A stretch of DNA of 64,000 bases. Source: Odobenus rosmarus divergens. Its lineage: Eukaryota; Chordata; Mammalia; Carnivora; Odobenidae. Each line of letters starts with the position of its first letter. Positions within the stretch are counted from its first letter, which is position 1. The notes beneath the pieces were generated by a model. It was given only the letters and a program-made list of their open reading frames with translations. It was not told the origin of the DNA and searched no databases. Position numbers and translations under genes: made by a program. Below, one piece after another: positions 54,242-64,000 of this stretch. Location of the stretch: the NCBI RefSeq assembly GCF_000321225.1, contig NW_004451881.1, forward strand, positions 1 to 64,000, given 5' to 3'.

Positions 54242-54262
54242 AATCTTTAAAAAAAAAAGAAA
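54054..54262 (+). mobile_element. SINEC with long AAAT tail
   Basis: Sense copy GGGCACCTGGGTTGCTCAGT. Its tail is expanded to about 11 AAAT units (54195-54242). Target-site copies AATAATGTGGGGTT (54040-54053) and AATAATGTGGCGTT (54263-54276) differ at one base. Confidence 0.95.
54195..54242 (+). repeat. (AAAT)n microsatellite in SINE tail
   Basis: A pure run of AAAT units of about 48 bases within the SINE tail, expected to be length-polymorphic. Confidence 0.95.
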
Positions 54263-54278
54263 AATAATGTGGCGTTAG

Positions 54279-54491
54279 GGGCGCCTGGGTGGCACAGTTG
54301 TTTGAGTGTCTGACTCTTGGTTTCGGCTCAGGTCGTGATCTCAGGGTCATGAGATTGAGCCCCTTGTTGGGCTCTGCGCTCAGTGTGCAGTCTGCTTGAG
54401 ACTTTCTCTCCCTTTCCCTCTGCCCTTCCTGCCCCCAACCCCTGCTCTCTCTCTTCTAAAATAAATAAGTAAATCTAATTTTTTTTTAAGG
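54279..54491 (+). mobile_element. SINEC, second insertion at the same site
   Basis: Sense copy GGGCGCCTGGGTGGCACAGT with a CTAAAATAAATAAGTAAATC tail. Target copies AATAATGTGGCGTTAG (54263-54278) and AATAATGCGGGGTTAG (54492-54507) bound it. Confidence 0.95.
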
Positions 54492-54507
54492 AATAATGCG
54501 GGGTTAG

Positions 54508-55029
54508 ATCATTAAATGAATTCCAGGTATAGCTCAGATCTACATCCATTAAATGTCTTTTGATTGGTCCAGAGAAATGGATGGAAAAGATGCTCTCATT
54601 CTTAAACCTGTGGGGCAATAACTGAACGCCAACATTTAAGCTGGGGTGGGGGGGGGCGCTGCTAAAGGGTAGTAACAGTGAACTAAGGCTAAGTTCAGTC
54701 CCGTAGACTCCTTGGTCTGATTCGCCACTTAGGATTGCAGTCACATCCCATTTCAAGCGATTGGGCTTCTCCACTGTGCCAGGCCCTCCACAGCCTTACC
54801 TGTAACCCTTGCATTAGCCCTACAAGGTGGGTGCTCCCTGTTTCATCTTTTCAGGTAAAGTCATTGAGGTTAGGAACCACCTCTTCAGCATTGGTTTTCT
54901 TTTCCCAATAAAGGCCAAAACACGTTGTTGTGGGTTAAGGGAAGCACGTTTTCACTGTTCTACACATGGACCACAGAGAGGAAGAAGGGTAATATTGCTA
55001 CATCTGGTAGCCCTCTGTCAGTGGTGTGT
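54508..55029. other. Non-coding, possible MIR scrap
   Basis: CATTAGCCCTACAAGGTGGG near 54812 is MIR-like (antisense) but isolated. The rest is unrecognised. A G run lies at 54648-54656. Confidence 0.4.
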
Positions 55030-55195
55030 GAAGTGTTATACATAAATCTCTTATTTAATCCTCTTGGCAATCCCAGAAGGGCAGGGTTAGTGTGTCCATT
55101 TTGCAGGAGAGGAAACTGAGGCACAGAGAAGTTTAGTAACTCACCCATGGTCACCCAAGTCCGCAGTCTGTGCTCTGAATCATGACATGCAAATG
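55030..55195 (-). mobile_element. MIR
   Basis: Antisense MIR: TCTTATTTAATCCTCTTGGC, TGCAGGAGAGGAAACTGAGG and TAACTCACCCATGGTCACCC. Confidence 0.78.
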
Positions 55196-56285
55196 CCCTT
55201 CACGGGGCATCTGACTCCTGAGCTCTCTTGAAAACATGCTTTGGCACTGAGAATCCTTTTCCCACCCTGCCATCCCCCAGCAAGCCCTCGGCCGTGAAGT
55301 CTTGGGTTGTTTTCACATCACCCTAGAGGCTGCTCCACGCTCTTTTATCCCTCTTCCTCCATGTCAATGAAATGAGACATTAGATAGTGCGTGGAAATGT
55401 TGCCATAATGAAATCTAAAGAAATGTCCACTGAATCCAGGTGTGGCCATGTGAAGGCACCCTTCTGGGCAACTGTCCAGGGCTCCTGAGATGTGGAGATT
55501 GGGCCGGGGCTGGTGTGAGTGACTACCGGCTCGACCCTCTGGCCCTCCAGGCAGATAGGAATGACTATAAGTCAGCTCTGAGCGAGACTGCCCCATTACT
55601 GCTTACTAACCTCCTGGGGGTCCCTGGGCATATCGCATCCCTCCACTGTGCTTTCTTTTTAGGGGTGTGGAAGGGGATATAAGGCTTTGCTATAAACAAA
55701 CAGAGACTAATATCCTGGGGCAAAGATGACGTGGTCCTTGTGATCCATGCAGGCTGTACAAACATCTCTCATTAAAATGGAAGCGGTTCCAAGTAAATTA
55801 CTGATGCCTCCTAGGAGATGGGTCAACACACAGTCACTCACTGTCTCTTCATATAAATCGAGGCATGGCTACCGGTTGAGCTATGAAGACAGAATGGGTG
55901 GGCAATAGAAAGACTCAACCGGACAGCACACAGCTGCACTGTCATAAAACAGTGCCTAGATCTTTCCAGGTGTTTGAACCTACACCTTTGCTTTTGGGTT
56001 TTGAGCTGCTGAGGACATTTTACAACCTAGCTTCACTCACTGCCACTTTATAGACACTTCCTTGGGGAATGCACCCCGAGCTGATGTCTCATCTGGAAGT
56101 TTCCTCCTTCCAAAGAAATGTGTCCAACCTTTCCCCGGAGACTTGAGTCGAGTCATCTGCAGCAGAAATTTTGGGTCATTTGTCTTGCTCAAGGAGGCTC
56201 AGCTCTGAGGATGTGTGCCGTGGAGTATGTGTACTTACACCAAAATTGGGGTTAAAGCAAGCAGCAAGGCTGAAAATGGGACAAG
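55196..56285. other. Unique non-coding sequence
   Basis: No gene or repeat recognised. Frames up to about 83 codons, no domain. Confidence 0.4.
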
Positions 56286-56289
56286 GGGA

Positions 56290-56530
56290 AATCCCTGACA
56301 GTTACTGAGCACTCAGTAGGTTGCAAGAATGTATGTGATGCATATCAGTTAGGTGTGTGTAGGTGACACATATTATTTCATCATTTAACTATCTCCCTAA
56401 TACAATACGGCAAGTCCTGAAATTATTTTGATTTTAGACATGAAGAAGCCGAGGCTCAGAGTTTGTTAATCTACCCAGGCCACATGGTCTGTAACCGTCA
56501 GTGGCTGGACTTGAACCCAGATCAGTAAAC
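56290..56530 (-). mobile_element. MIR
   Basis: Antisense MIR: CAGTTACTGAGCACTCAGTA, AGACATGAAGAAGCCGAGGC, CCAGGCCACATGGTCTGTAA and GACTTGAACCCAGATC. Confidence 0.78.
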
Positions 56531-56594
56531 CACATCACATTGTTCATCTGCGAAATGCCAGGCCCCTTCGTTTCCCCCAAGCCACTTCCTTTCA

Positions 56595-56700
56595 TTCTTG
56601 TAGCATCTTCCTTCTGCTGTCAAGCTCATGTGACAGATGAAGAAGGTGAAGCTCAGAGAGAATAAGAAATTCATCCAGGCATAGGGCAAAAGATGTGGAT
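56595..56700 (-). mobile_element. MIR fragment
   Basis: TGACAGATGAAGAAGGTGAA, GCTCAGAGAGAATAAGAAAT: antisense MIR core only. Confidence 0.5.
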
Positions 56701-56874
56701 CCAGATCCAAAGCAGAAGCTCCCTTGTTGCTTTTCCAGAATGCCCGCCTGGGAGGCACTGCCCTCCTAATGTCCCTCTGACCCACCATGGCTGTGGATTT
56801 TACGTATTGGACACTGGAAATGTTCCCATGGGTCTGGATGGGCACTGTAGGTGAGCACAGATGGTACCACCCCC

Positions 56875-57205
56875 TTGTTACAAGTGGAATTGTGTACCCC
56901 ACCCTCCCAATTCCCACATTCAAGTCCTAACTCCCAGGACCTCAGAATGTAACCTTATTTGGAGAAAGGTCTTTATGGTGGTAATTAAGTTAAAGGAGGT
57001 CATTGGGGGGGGACCTAATCCAATACAACTGGTATCCATATAAAAAGGGGAAATTTGGACACAGAGACCCCACAAAGGGAGAACACCATTGCTGACACCT
57101 TGATTTCAGTCTAGCTTCCAGAACGGTGAAATGATAAATGTCTGTTGTTTGAGCCACTTAATCTGTGGTACTTTGTTACAGGAGCCCTAAGAAATTAATC
57201 TAACC
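56875..57205 (+). mobile_element. MLT1/MaLR-type solo LTR
   Basis: GGAATTGTGTACCCCACCCT, AGTCCTAACTCCCAGGACCT, CAGAATGTAACCTTATTTGG, CCTAATCCAATACAACTGGT, GACACCTTGATTTCAGTCTA and TTTGTTACAGGAGCCC are in MaLR order. The usual AATAAA is changed to GATAAA at the matching place. Confidence 0.78.
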
Positions 57206-57595
57206 CTGGAGGAAGGGAGACAGGGAGGGTGACCCTGAGGATAAACCTAATCCAAACTCAACTGATGCTCATTGCAGGCAAGAACTCCTGCAGGGGCCAC
57301 ATCTGTGCCTTTGGTGACCAGAGAGAATTCAGGGTGGCTCATTTCAAACTACCCCCCTCCTTTGGGCAAGCCTTAGGACATGCCTGATTAGGGTCAGGAT
57401 TCTTTTTACTTGGAAAGACCCACTTGCATTTTTACTGGAGCGTCTGGGAGCATATGCCCTAGGATATGTTTACCGGAGTCCATGTGCACATGGAAAGCAT
57501 CATGGAGACACTTCTAGATATCTGCTCATTTTTAGTTACTGGTTAAATGTCAGATACTGATCTAGCCCAGTGATTGCACCAAATTAATCACAACA
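57206..57595. other. Unique non-coding sequence
   Basis: Nothing recognised. Confidence 0.4.
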
Positions 57596-57599
57596 GCTA

Positions 57600-57725
57600 A
57601 CATTTATGGATCACTCGCCTGGTACTTTTCATTGATTATCTCGTGAAACCCTCGCCACAATTCTATAAGGGAATGTAATTATTATCCTCTTTTCACACAT
57701 GAGAAAATGGAGTCCTAGAGATGCC
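57600..57725 (-). mobile_element. MIR
   Basis: Antisense MIR: CATTTATGGATCACTCGCCT, TCACACATGAGAAAATGGAG, with a worn centre. Confidence 0.65.
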
Positions 57726-58158
57726 AGAGCACTTGCCCATTTGGGCAGGCTCTTCCCCGATGGTGAGCCTCAGCAATAGGCTTCCATCCTCCTCTCTTTC
57801 TGGCGAAAGTCCCCCAAGAACCTCTGATTGGATAGAATTTGGACACACGCCTATTGTTGAACCAATCACTGTGGTTGGGGGATGGACTATGCTAATTGAT
57901 CATCTCCGGGTCAGAAGAGTGAAGAAGGGGTTATTTTCCAGAGGACACCAGGGCGCTGAGGCAGAAGGAGGAACCGGATGCGGTCCTCTGCGGTATGGCA
58001 ACACGTGCTAGGGAAAACCTACCATTGTTCTTCTCAGGAGTTCATGCATCCTGCCTCACTAAACCCAGGTCTGGAAATTGGTTCAGTGTAGACCTGGCCT
58101 TACAGGAACGCTCCCTCACTTCTTGTCCACGCTAGTTTCCAAGATTTGAAACTAGAAG
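57726..58158. repeat. Possible unclassified relic
   Basis: CCTCTGATTGGATAGAATTT and GAACCAATCACTGTGGTTGG resemble an old interspersed family seen in many mammals, unnamed here. Confidence 0.35.
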
Positions 58159-58173
58159 CCCCAATCTATTTCT

Positions 58174-58606
58174 TTTATTTTTGTTTTTATTTTATTTTTA
58201 TTTTATTATGTTTTTAATTTAAATTCAATTAGTTAACATGTAAGGTATTATTGGTTTCAGGGGTAGAGTTCAGTGATTCATCAGTCGTGTATAACACTCA
58301 GTGCTCATTACATCTCGTTCCCTCCTTAATACCCATCCCTCCACCCTCCTCCCCTCCAGCAACCCTCAGTGTTTCCTAAGATAAGAGTCTCTTCTGGTGT
58401 GTCTCCCTCTCTGATTTCATCTTGTTTTATTTTTTCCCCTCTTCCCCTATGCTCCTCTGTTTTGTTTCTTAAATTTCACATGTCAGTGAAATCATGATTG
58501 TTTTTCTCTGATTGACTTATTTCGCTTAGCATGATACCCTCTAGTTCCATCCACGTCGTTGTAAATGGCAAAATTTCATTTTTCTTGATGGCTGAGTAGT
58601 ATTCTA
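58174..58606 (-). mobile_element. 5'-truncated carnivore L1, antisense
   Basis: T-rich tail at left (58172-58215). Reverse-strand L1 3' landmarks follow: GTTAACATGTAAGGTATTAT, CTCAGTGCTCATTACATCTC, TTATTTCGCTTAGCATGATA, TTCCATCCACGTCGTTGTAA, GATGGCTGAGTAGTATTCT. A perfect 15-bp duplication CCCCAATCTATTTCT is at 58159-58173 and 58607-58621. Only the last ~430 bases of the element were inserted. Low divergence and the intact duplication mark it as fairly young. Confidence 0.95.
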
Positions 58607-58751
58607 CCCCAATCTATTTCTGATGCTTTAAATAACCAACCCTGGAAATTGAACCTAGGGCCTGAAATTGTGCAGCTGGAACCTTACAACTCCTTTCCTT
58701 GGCAAAAGCGGGAAGGTAGGGATAGTCAGGGCTGGATTCAGATCAGGGCTG

Positions 58752-59165
58752 TGTATCAGTTATTTACTGCCACGGTAATGCCACGTAACAAGTAACCACT
58801 CCACTGGCGGCTTCAACAATCATGCTTAATTTTGCTTAGGTGACTGGGTTTGCCAGCTGGGTCTGCCAGGTGGGGCTTGCTCAGGTGTTCGTGGTCAGCG
58901 GCAGCCAACTAGGTGGCTTTCCTGGTCTGGGCTGCGTTGTCTTACTTACCTGGGGCCTTGACTGGGACAACTGGTTGACTCAGCTCTGTGTCCCATCCTC
59001 CATCAGGCTAGCCCTGCCTTTGCATGGAGATGGCAGAAGGACAAGCGAGCAGAGACCCACAAGGCGTCAGGTGTATTACTGCGCCATTGGCCACAGCAAG
59101 TTGCAGAGGCTGAGTCCAGAGTCAGTGTGGGCGGTGGCCATGCAAAGCCGTGAGTAAATTGGGTC
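58752..59165 (-). mobile_element. MLT1-type LTR (antisense)
   Basis: TGTATCAGTTATTTACTGCC then ACGTAACAAGTAACCACTCC is the reverse of the MLT1 terminus. A CTCAGCTCTGTGTCCCATCC segment and AAGTTGCAGAGGCTGAG follow. This is the mirror orientation of the LTR at 775-1515. Confidence 0.62.
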
Positions 59166-59812
59166 ATTAAATGCAATCAAGCTTCCAAAAGCCCCCAATC
59201 TATTCCTCTAGTTTCCTGATAAGGGGGCACCCAGGAAGTGAAAATTGTACGCCAACTAGCAGAGAAACAGGATTCCCTCACTCCCCCGTGGACCCTGGCC
59301 TCATGGACCCCCAGACCCAGGACCACAAAGCCGGAGAGAGGGCCAGCCTCCATTCAGTCTTTCAGCCATTCACCGTGAACGTTTCTTCAGGTTCTGGGAG
59401 CTGGGGGATGACCAGAAGGTCTGTGTCCTAGGGGAACTGAGCCTGGGAGTCAGTGGTCGCAGCTTAGGTTCTTAGCAGAGGTATGGGAGGTGCTGTCATA
59501 GCCCCTGCCCCACGATACTGAAGTCACAAAAGAACGGGTGCTCTCCCTTCCCCTGGAACTGAGGCCTGGGCTCGCTAGGCCCTTCCAGCCTCATTCTCCT
59601 GCCCTTGCCCAGCCTCCTGTGTCCCAGAAACCTTGGTCAGAGGAGACCTGGCTTCTCCTTCCAGACACTGGGAGCTGGCAGTACTGCTCTCCAGGGTCCA
59701 GTGCCTTGCCTCCTCTTCCGGTCCTGGGCTGCACCTCCAGGCCACCTCCACTCACCAGGAGAGGGTCCGCATTCTTCAGCAGGGCGCCTTGCTCAGTGCA
59801 CGCATTGTTACT
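59166..59812. other. Unique non-coding sequence
   Basis: Frames of 107-178 codons run through here on both strands and into MIR sequence. No domain is recognised, so they are not called genes. Confidence 0.4.
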
Positions 59813-59814
59813 CT

Positions 59815-59990
59815 CAGCCAGCGCCAGACATTTAAATATATCATTTCTTTTCCCCTCGTAATAACCACCGAGGCTGGCATTCTTAGGAGACCCATTGTAC
59901 AGATGGAGACGCCGAGGCTGGGGGAGGCAAAGAAGCTTGCTCAGGTCACACAACTTGGAAGGGACCTGAGCCCGAGACGATGCCCGGGAG
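59815..59990 (-). mobile_element. MIR
   Basis: Antisense MIR: ACATTTAAATATATCATTTC, TACAGATGGAGACGCCGAGG, CAGGTCACACAACTTGGAAG. Confidence 0.72.
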
Positions 59991-60191
59991 CCAAAGAACC
60001 AACCGTGAGGGGCTTCTTCTTTTCTTCTGGAGGACTTTCCCACCCCAGATCTCTGCTGTCTCCTCAATTCCTGGTCCCTATTCCTCTTTGTACTGCAACA
60101 CAGGAAAGTCCTTCTCCAGGAGCCCAAGAGAGAAATGGAGGGATTGGTCTGGAAACATCGGTTTGAGAGAAGCCCAGCAAATGCTCCTTTT

Positions 60192-60409
60192 GTTTTTATT
60201 TTTTTTAAGATTTTACTTATTCATTTGAGACACAGAGATAGAGAGAGAGAGAGAGAGAGAGAGCATAAGCAGGGGGAGATGCAGAGGGAGAGGGAGAAGT
60301 AGGCTCCCTGTTGAGCCAGGAGCCCAATGCGCGGGTTGATCCCAGGACCCTGGGATCATGACCTGAGTCGAAGGCAGACGCTTAACCATCTGAGCCACCC
60401 AGGCGCCCC
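60192..60409 (-). mobile_element. SINEC with (GA)n expansion
   Basis: Antisense copy: TTTTTTAAGATTTTACTTAT, GAGATAGAGAGAGAGAGAGA (60230-60261), head GAGCCACCCAGGCGCCCC. Perfect 14-bp duplication CAAATGCTCCTTTT at 60178-60191 and 60410-60423. Confidence 0.96.
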
Positions 60410-60423
60410 CAAATGCTCCTTTT

Positions 60424-61325
60424 AAAGTGGACATTTCCCTCAGCTTCCTAACTCTGAGGTTCCTCCACTGAGGAACCCAGTTCTCCCCCTCCCTGCCCCC
60501 GGGAGCCTCCACCCAGGGAAACGGGAGGTCAGAGGGTGGGCAACAGGCCAACAAGATCAGCTAGAAACAGTTCTTTCTTTTCTGCCAGTGACGGGTCCAC
60601 ACCCTGGCTACATAAATCCTTTCTTTTATTTTTATTATTATTATAGCCCAGGGTCTAGCATGGGCCATAAACGGATTTAAGAGGCTGCTAGAGTATAGAA
60701 TTTAATATATTTGGCATCATTAAATAGTGGCATAGCAAACTCACTTGGAGAAGGCTGGACCCCTCCCCCAACACCACCCCTCTTCCCCATCTCCTCTCAC
60801 CCCCCATCCCACAAATCCTCCTGGCAAAGTTTTCCCGTGGGGCAGCCCTTGCTGGAGGGAAGGGCGGCGGGGAACTGAGCAGAGGCAAGAAGGCCGGCAG
60901 GGTGGAGAGGACACTGGGCAAATGACCAATTAGGGACACTTGGGGGAAATGGGACAAAGCTTTCTAGATAAGCATGGTTTTTATCAGTCTATAAAAATAC
61001 CACTTTCACTAATCTACTGGCTCCTTCTCCAGGCTCCTGGGACCAGATAGAAGGGTGGACAAAAGGAAAGTCCAGAGGACAAGGGAGGGGGGTATTCAGG
61101 GAGGGGGGGCACTTGGGAGGGAGAGAGGAAGCATTTCAGGGCTTCAAGCCTCAGAAAGCCAAAACTATGCTGTGGGTTTTATCTCCCCTCTAAACTTATC
61201 ACTGTTCAGACTTCAGTCCTTATATTGTTGCATGGAGCAGGTAGCCCTGTGCCCCTCAGTGTTTCCTTATATATGTTCTATGTCTCCACATCTTTGACTC
61301 TGAGTCCATCTGTTTATTACCTTCA
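60424..61325. other. Unique non-coding sequence
   Basis: No gene or transposon recognised. A G-rich patch lies at 61083-61125. Confidence 0.4.
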
Positions 61326-61329
61326 CATC

Positions 61330-61730
61330 CTTTATTCAACAAGTATTTATCTAGCATCGGCTATGTGAATGGGATGGGTGCCATGATCTCTGTCCTCAGC
61401 AGCTGAGAGTCCGAGGTGAAGACAGATAATAAACAAGCACATAACAAAAATGATAGGAAGCACGACCATGAGGAAAGCTGGGGAGGGGCAGAGGGAGTAG
61501 AATGTGCAAAGGCCCTGGGGTGAGAACAAATGTTGGTGCAAATGAGAAACAGAGAGGAAGGTGGATGGAATGTGGAGGCAGAAATGGGGCCAGGAGACGA
61601 GGTGAGAGGGGTGGGCGGGGGCCAGTTCATACAAAGCCTTAAGCATATGAGAAGGAGCTGGGATTCTGTCATAAGACTTTTGAGGTGCCATTTGGAGGGC
61701 CGTAAGCAGGGATGGGACGTGACCTAAGAC
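61330..61730 (+). mobile_element. L2 LINE fragment
   Basis: TTATTCAACAAGTATTTATC, CAGATAATAAACAAGCACAT, AATGTGCAAAGGCCCTGGGG, GGGGGCCAGTTCATACAAAG, GAGCTGGGATTCTGTCATAA and AGGGATGGGACGTGACCT follow the L2 3' region. The 198-codon minus frame across it is a passenger. Confidence 0.78.
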
Positions 61731-61849
61731 CTCCTTTTTGCTTAGAGGCAGGTAGCTCAGGGGTAGGTAGCTCACTCTTGGGGCTGCACCAGGCCAGTGG
61801 GTGGAAGGGTTGTGGTGGCAGTGTGAGGGTGCCCTATAATCTCTCAGTG

Positions 61850-62010
61850 TGAGCGGCTCTGTGGGCAGAAGACAGGGGTCCCAGTCACAGCTCTGCTCCA
61901 AAATCCTGAGGAGCTTTGGCAATTCCCTTTCTGATCTCAGCACCTCTAGACCTCAGTCTCCCCACACGTAAAATGAGAGCTGGACTAGTTAGTGCTCAGG
62001 GCCCACTATA
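61850..62010 (+). mobile_element. MIR
   Basis: Sense MIR: CAGTCACAGCTCTGCTCCAA, GAGCTTTGGCAATTCCCTTT, CCTCAGTCTCCCCACACGTA and AAATGAGAGCTGG. Confidence 0.65.
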
Positions 62011-62623
62011 GGTTCCCTCCCTCTGGGACAGGTCTGTGTCAAAGCCCCGGGGCCTCTGCAGGGCTTGGCGGGGGGGCTGGGAACGAGGAGGGCTGGAGGT
62101 TGAGTTTTTATCTAGAGATGGGCTTCTCCCTTGCCTGCTGTAAAACCTGCATGGCCTTCTTTCTCCTGAACTGGTATTGTCCAGCCTAGGCAAGGGGAAC
62201 GGTTGAATCAAGGGGTCTGTCCAGAGGAACCTCACCGGGCCTTGGAGAATGATCCCTGGTGGTGCCCGTCCAAGTACTTCTCCTGGGCTGGGGGCAGCCT
62301 CCAGGTGCTCCTGTGTGCATGACCACAGCAGAGGCGATGTGAGGGTCCAGGCTGAGGGGGAATGTGGGGTGGACTGCGGACGTGGGGACTGAGCGTGAAT
62401 CATAAATGCACAGATGTGAATGTAACTGTGTGTGGGAGCGTGCGCGCGTCTGCACACGGGCTGGTGTGTGTGACTCGGGGTGGTGGGGGTGTGGCTGACC
62501 GTGGGCTGGTGTGACAGTGTATGATCGTATGTGTGGCTGAATTCATGTCCACATACGTGTGTGACCACGATTGTGTGTTTGTGTGATGTAGCTGTGTCCT
62601 GGTGTGCCAGTGAATAGGAGTCT

Positions 62624-62654
<31 letters not shown>

Positions 62655-63764
62655 CGCGTGCCCGCGTGCGTGCACTGGCTGGCTGTGCACGACTGTGTGT
62701 GCTCTAAGTGACTCCCAAATGGCCAGGCCCAGGGCATCTTACGGCCTGACCTCTTGAAGACAGAGTGTCCTGCCAGCCGCGTCCGCGAGGGGCGGGCTCA
62801 GGGTAGCCGGCTTCCTCCCAGCACCAGGGGACACAAGTGGCTGAGGCCAGAGACCCGCGTTCAGGGGCACGAGGGGCTGGGACAGGGACTAGCTCAGCAG
62901 CCCAGGTAAGCGCCGTGCCCCCTCCCTGGCTCCAGAAGGATTTCTGCAAGCTGCCTTGCCACCCCTTCAGCCTTGCCCTGGCGTCTATCTGTCTGTGTGC
63001 GGGGGCCACAGGGAGCAGCAGATCCATCGGGGAGGGGGGAGCCCACCAGGCCCCTGGACCTGGGGGACAAGGTCAGAGGCTGCCTGGAGTGAGGCACTGG
63101 GGGGCAGCCGGGCCGCAGCACCGGATCCCTTGGGAACTGACTTCCAACAAGTAAACACGGTTAGGATTTAGAGTCAACCCTGTCCCTCCAGGATTGGGGA
63201 GGGCCCTGGGGCCCTGGAGGTGTGCCCAGGGAGTGTGTGCCCTGGTAGGGGGGCATGATGGGCCCCGGGGGGGGTGAGGTGTGCTTGTGTGTTAGCCCCC
63301 CCCACATGCTTAGCTCTGCCTGCAGAGGAAGAAACTGGGCTCCGCTGACTGTCCACGTGTGTATCGGGGTCCACTTCTTGCACCTGATATTTCCAACCGG
63401 CCGAAGGCGTGGGGCTTCCCCTGAGTGCAGTGTGGGCGGGCAGGGGGCTTCGTTAACGACACGGGCCCCTCCACTCCCAGGCACCTCTCACCCAGTTCCC
63501 AGGAAGTGAGTGTGGAATTTGTTTCCAAATATAGACTCTGGTGGCCCAGCCGCCTGTGGACAGCCCTTCTGGCATCCCGGGTGAATGGCAGGACTTCAGC
63601 TGCCTTCCAGGGGGCCCAGGCCTGCAGGCCTCCACTTGGAGCTGTGAGTAAAAATAATAATCATAAAAGTGGTCAATAAAAATGGAGGGGAGCTGAACGC
63701 TGGGTTATGAGCCCAGGACACCACTTGACCTGTGGTGATGTTTGGCTGGTGGCTGCCCTGCAGG
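62011..63764. other. GC-rich non-coding region with donor-like site
   Basis: No recognised transposon. It contains the TG/CG tract and CAG|GTAAGC at 62906, a good plus-strand splice-donor match that follows a GC-rich stretch. Frames of up to 190 codons on both strands show no domain. Confidence 0.4.
62400..62710 (+). repeat. TG-rich region with (TG)n(CG)n core
   Basis: Scattered TGTGTG words throughout, with a pure (TG)n at about 62622-62646 followed directly by (CG)n to about 62658, then mixed TGCG. Alternating purine-pyrimidine favours Z-DNA. Confidence 0.9.
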
Positions 63765-63930
63765 GGACACACACACAGAGCCTTACACACCCACACCCAC
63801 ACAGGTTGGCACCGCACACACTCGGGCATGTGCACCGCGGACTCACAGGGGTTTTTGTGTAAGGAAGTACACAGAAAAAAATACATATCAAAGAAGGACA
63901 CAATGACATACACACACACACAAACTAACA
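63765..63930 (+). repeat. CA-rich region
   Basis: ACACACACAGAGCC, ACACACCCACACCCACACAG and CATACACACACACACAAAC, an impure CA repeat cluster. Confidence 0.75.
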
Positions 63931-64000
63931 TGATGGCAGAAAGACACACGGTTTCTCCACGAATGACACGCGGTCACGCAGAGAGACTCAGGGATAATGT

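Noticed and set aside
49098..54507. Clustered repeats as a possible CRISPR array or satellite
   Set aside because: The repeats are dispersed SINEs with individual duplications, not direct repeats with regular spacers.
59190..59206. Third copy of the word CCCCCAATCTATTCCT similar to the L1 target duplication at 58.16 kb
   Set aside because: It has a mismatch and no insertion beside it; probably coincidence or old repeat sequence.
59591..60166. 178- and 177-codon frames on opposite strands
   Set aside because: They overlap each other and enter a MIR. No conserved motif.
61347..61943. 198-codon minus-strand frame
   Set aside because: It runs antisense through an L2 fragment and part of a MIR; a passenger frame.

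Overview
The window looks like mammalian nuclear DNA from a carnivore, probably a caniform (dog, bear, seal or mustelid group). The evidence is about 25 copies or fragments of the tRNA-derived carnivore SINE (SINEC/CAN family: tRNA-like head with GGGTGGCTCAGT, a CT-rich middle and an AAATAAAATC tail) and carnivore-type L1 pieces. I cannot name the species. I find no protein-coding exon, tRNA, rRNA, CRISPR array or bacterial-style gene. The open frames that exist are short, lie on both strands, and mostly fall inside repeats or stop-poor GC-rich DNA.

Layout. 1-7.5 kb: the 5' end of an antisense L1 at the left edge, a long L2 tail, an MLT1-type LTR split by a SINE, an L1 tail and an AT-rich degenerate repeat. 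7.5-16 kb: few young repeats. It contains a GC-rich promoter-like stretch (9.6-10.3 kb) with GC boxes, a TATA-like element and a downstream AATAAA, several MIRs, and an AT-rich block near 14.2 kb that resembles conserved non-coding DNA. 16-32 kb: SINEs, MIRs, an antisense L1 ORF2 relic with recognisable endonuclease-domain residues, unclassified relics and a hairpin-forming inverted repeat at 29.76 kb.

32-44.6 kb is the most distinctive part. It has no lineage-specific SINE, but several CpG-rich islands (33.4-34.1, 34.5-34.8, 35.8-37.0, 37.8-38.2, 40.5-42.3 kb), factor-site palindromes (GATA type at 33.54 kb, GATTA/homeodomain type at 36.22 kb), a strong splice-donor-like site at the edge of an island, a Z-DNA-prone CG/CA tract, a polypyrimidine block, and a decayed array built around a TTTGCGCAC-like core at 41.1-41.4 kb. 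By inference this is a regulatory or promoter domain, the pattern often seen around developmental transcription-factor genes or their non-coding RNAs. I cannot identify the gene.

44.6-64 kb is repeat-rich again. It includes a stacked cluster of six SINEs whose target-site duplications give their order of insertion, a pair of SINEs that used the same target site (three copies of it at 54.0-54.5 kb), an antisense L1 tail with a perfect 15-bp duplication, more MLT1 LTRs, L2 and MIRs. The right end is GC-rich with a (TG)n(CG)n tract and another donor-like site.

The features do not form an operon or pathway. They are a layered record of transposition: L2/MIR first, then MLT1 and old L1, then old CAN SINEs, then young SINEC and L1, around a protected CpG-rich core. 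Repeat family names come from memory of consensus sequences and boundaries are estimates by eye, except where a target-site duplication fixes them.
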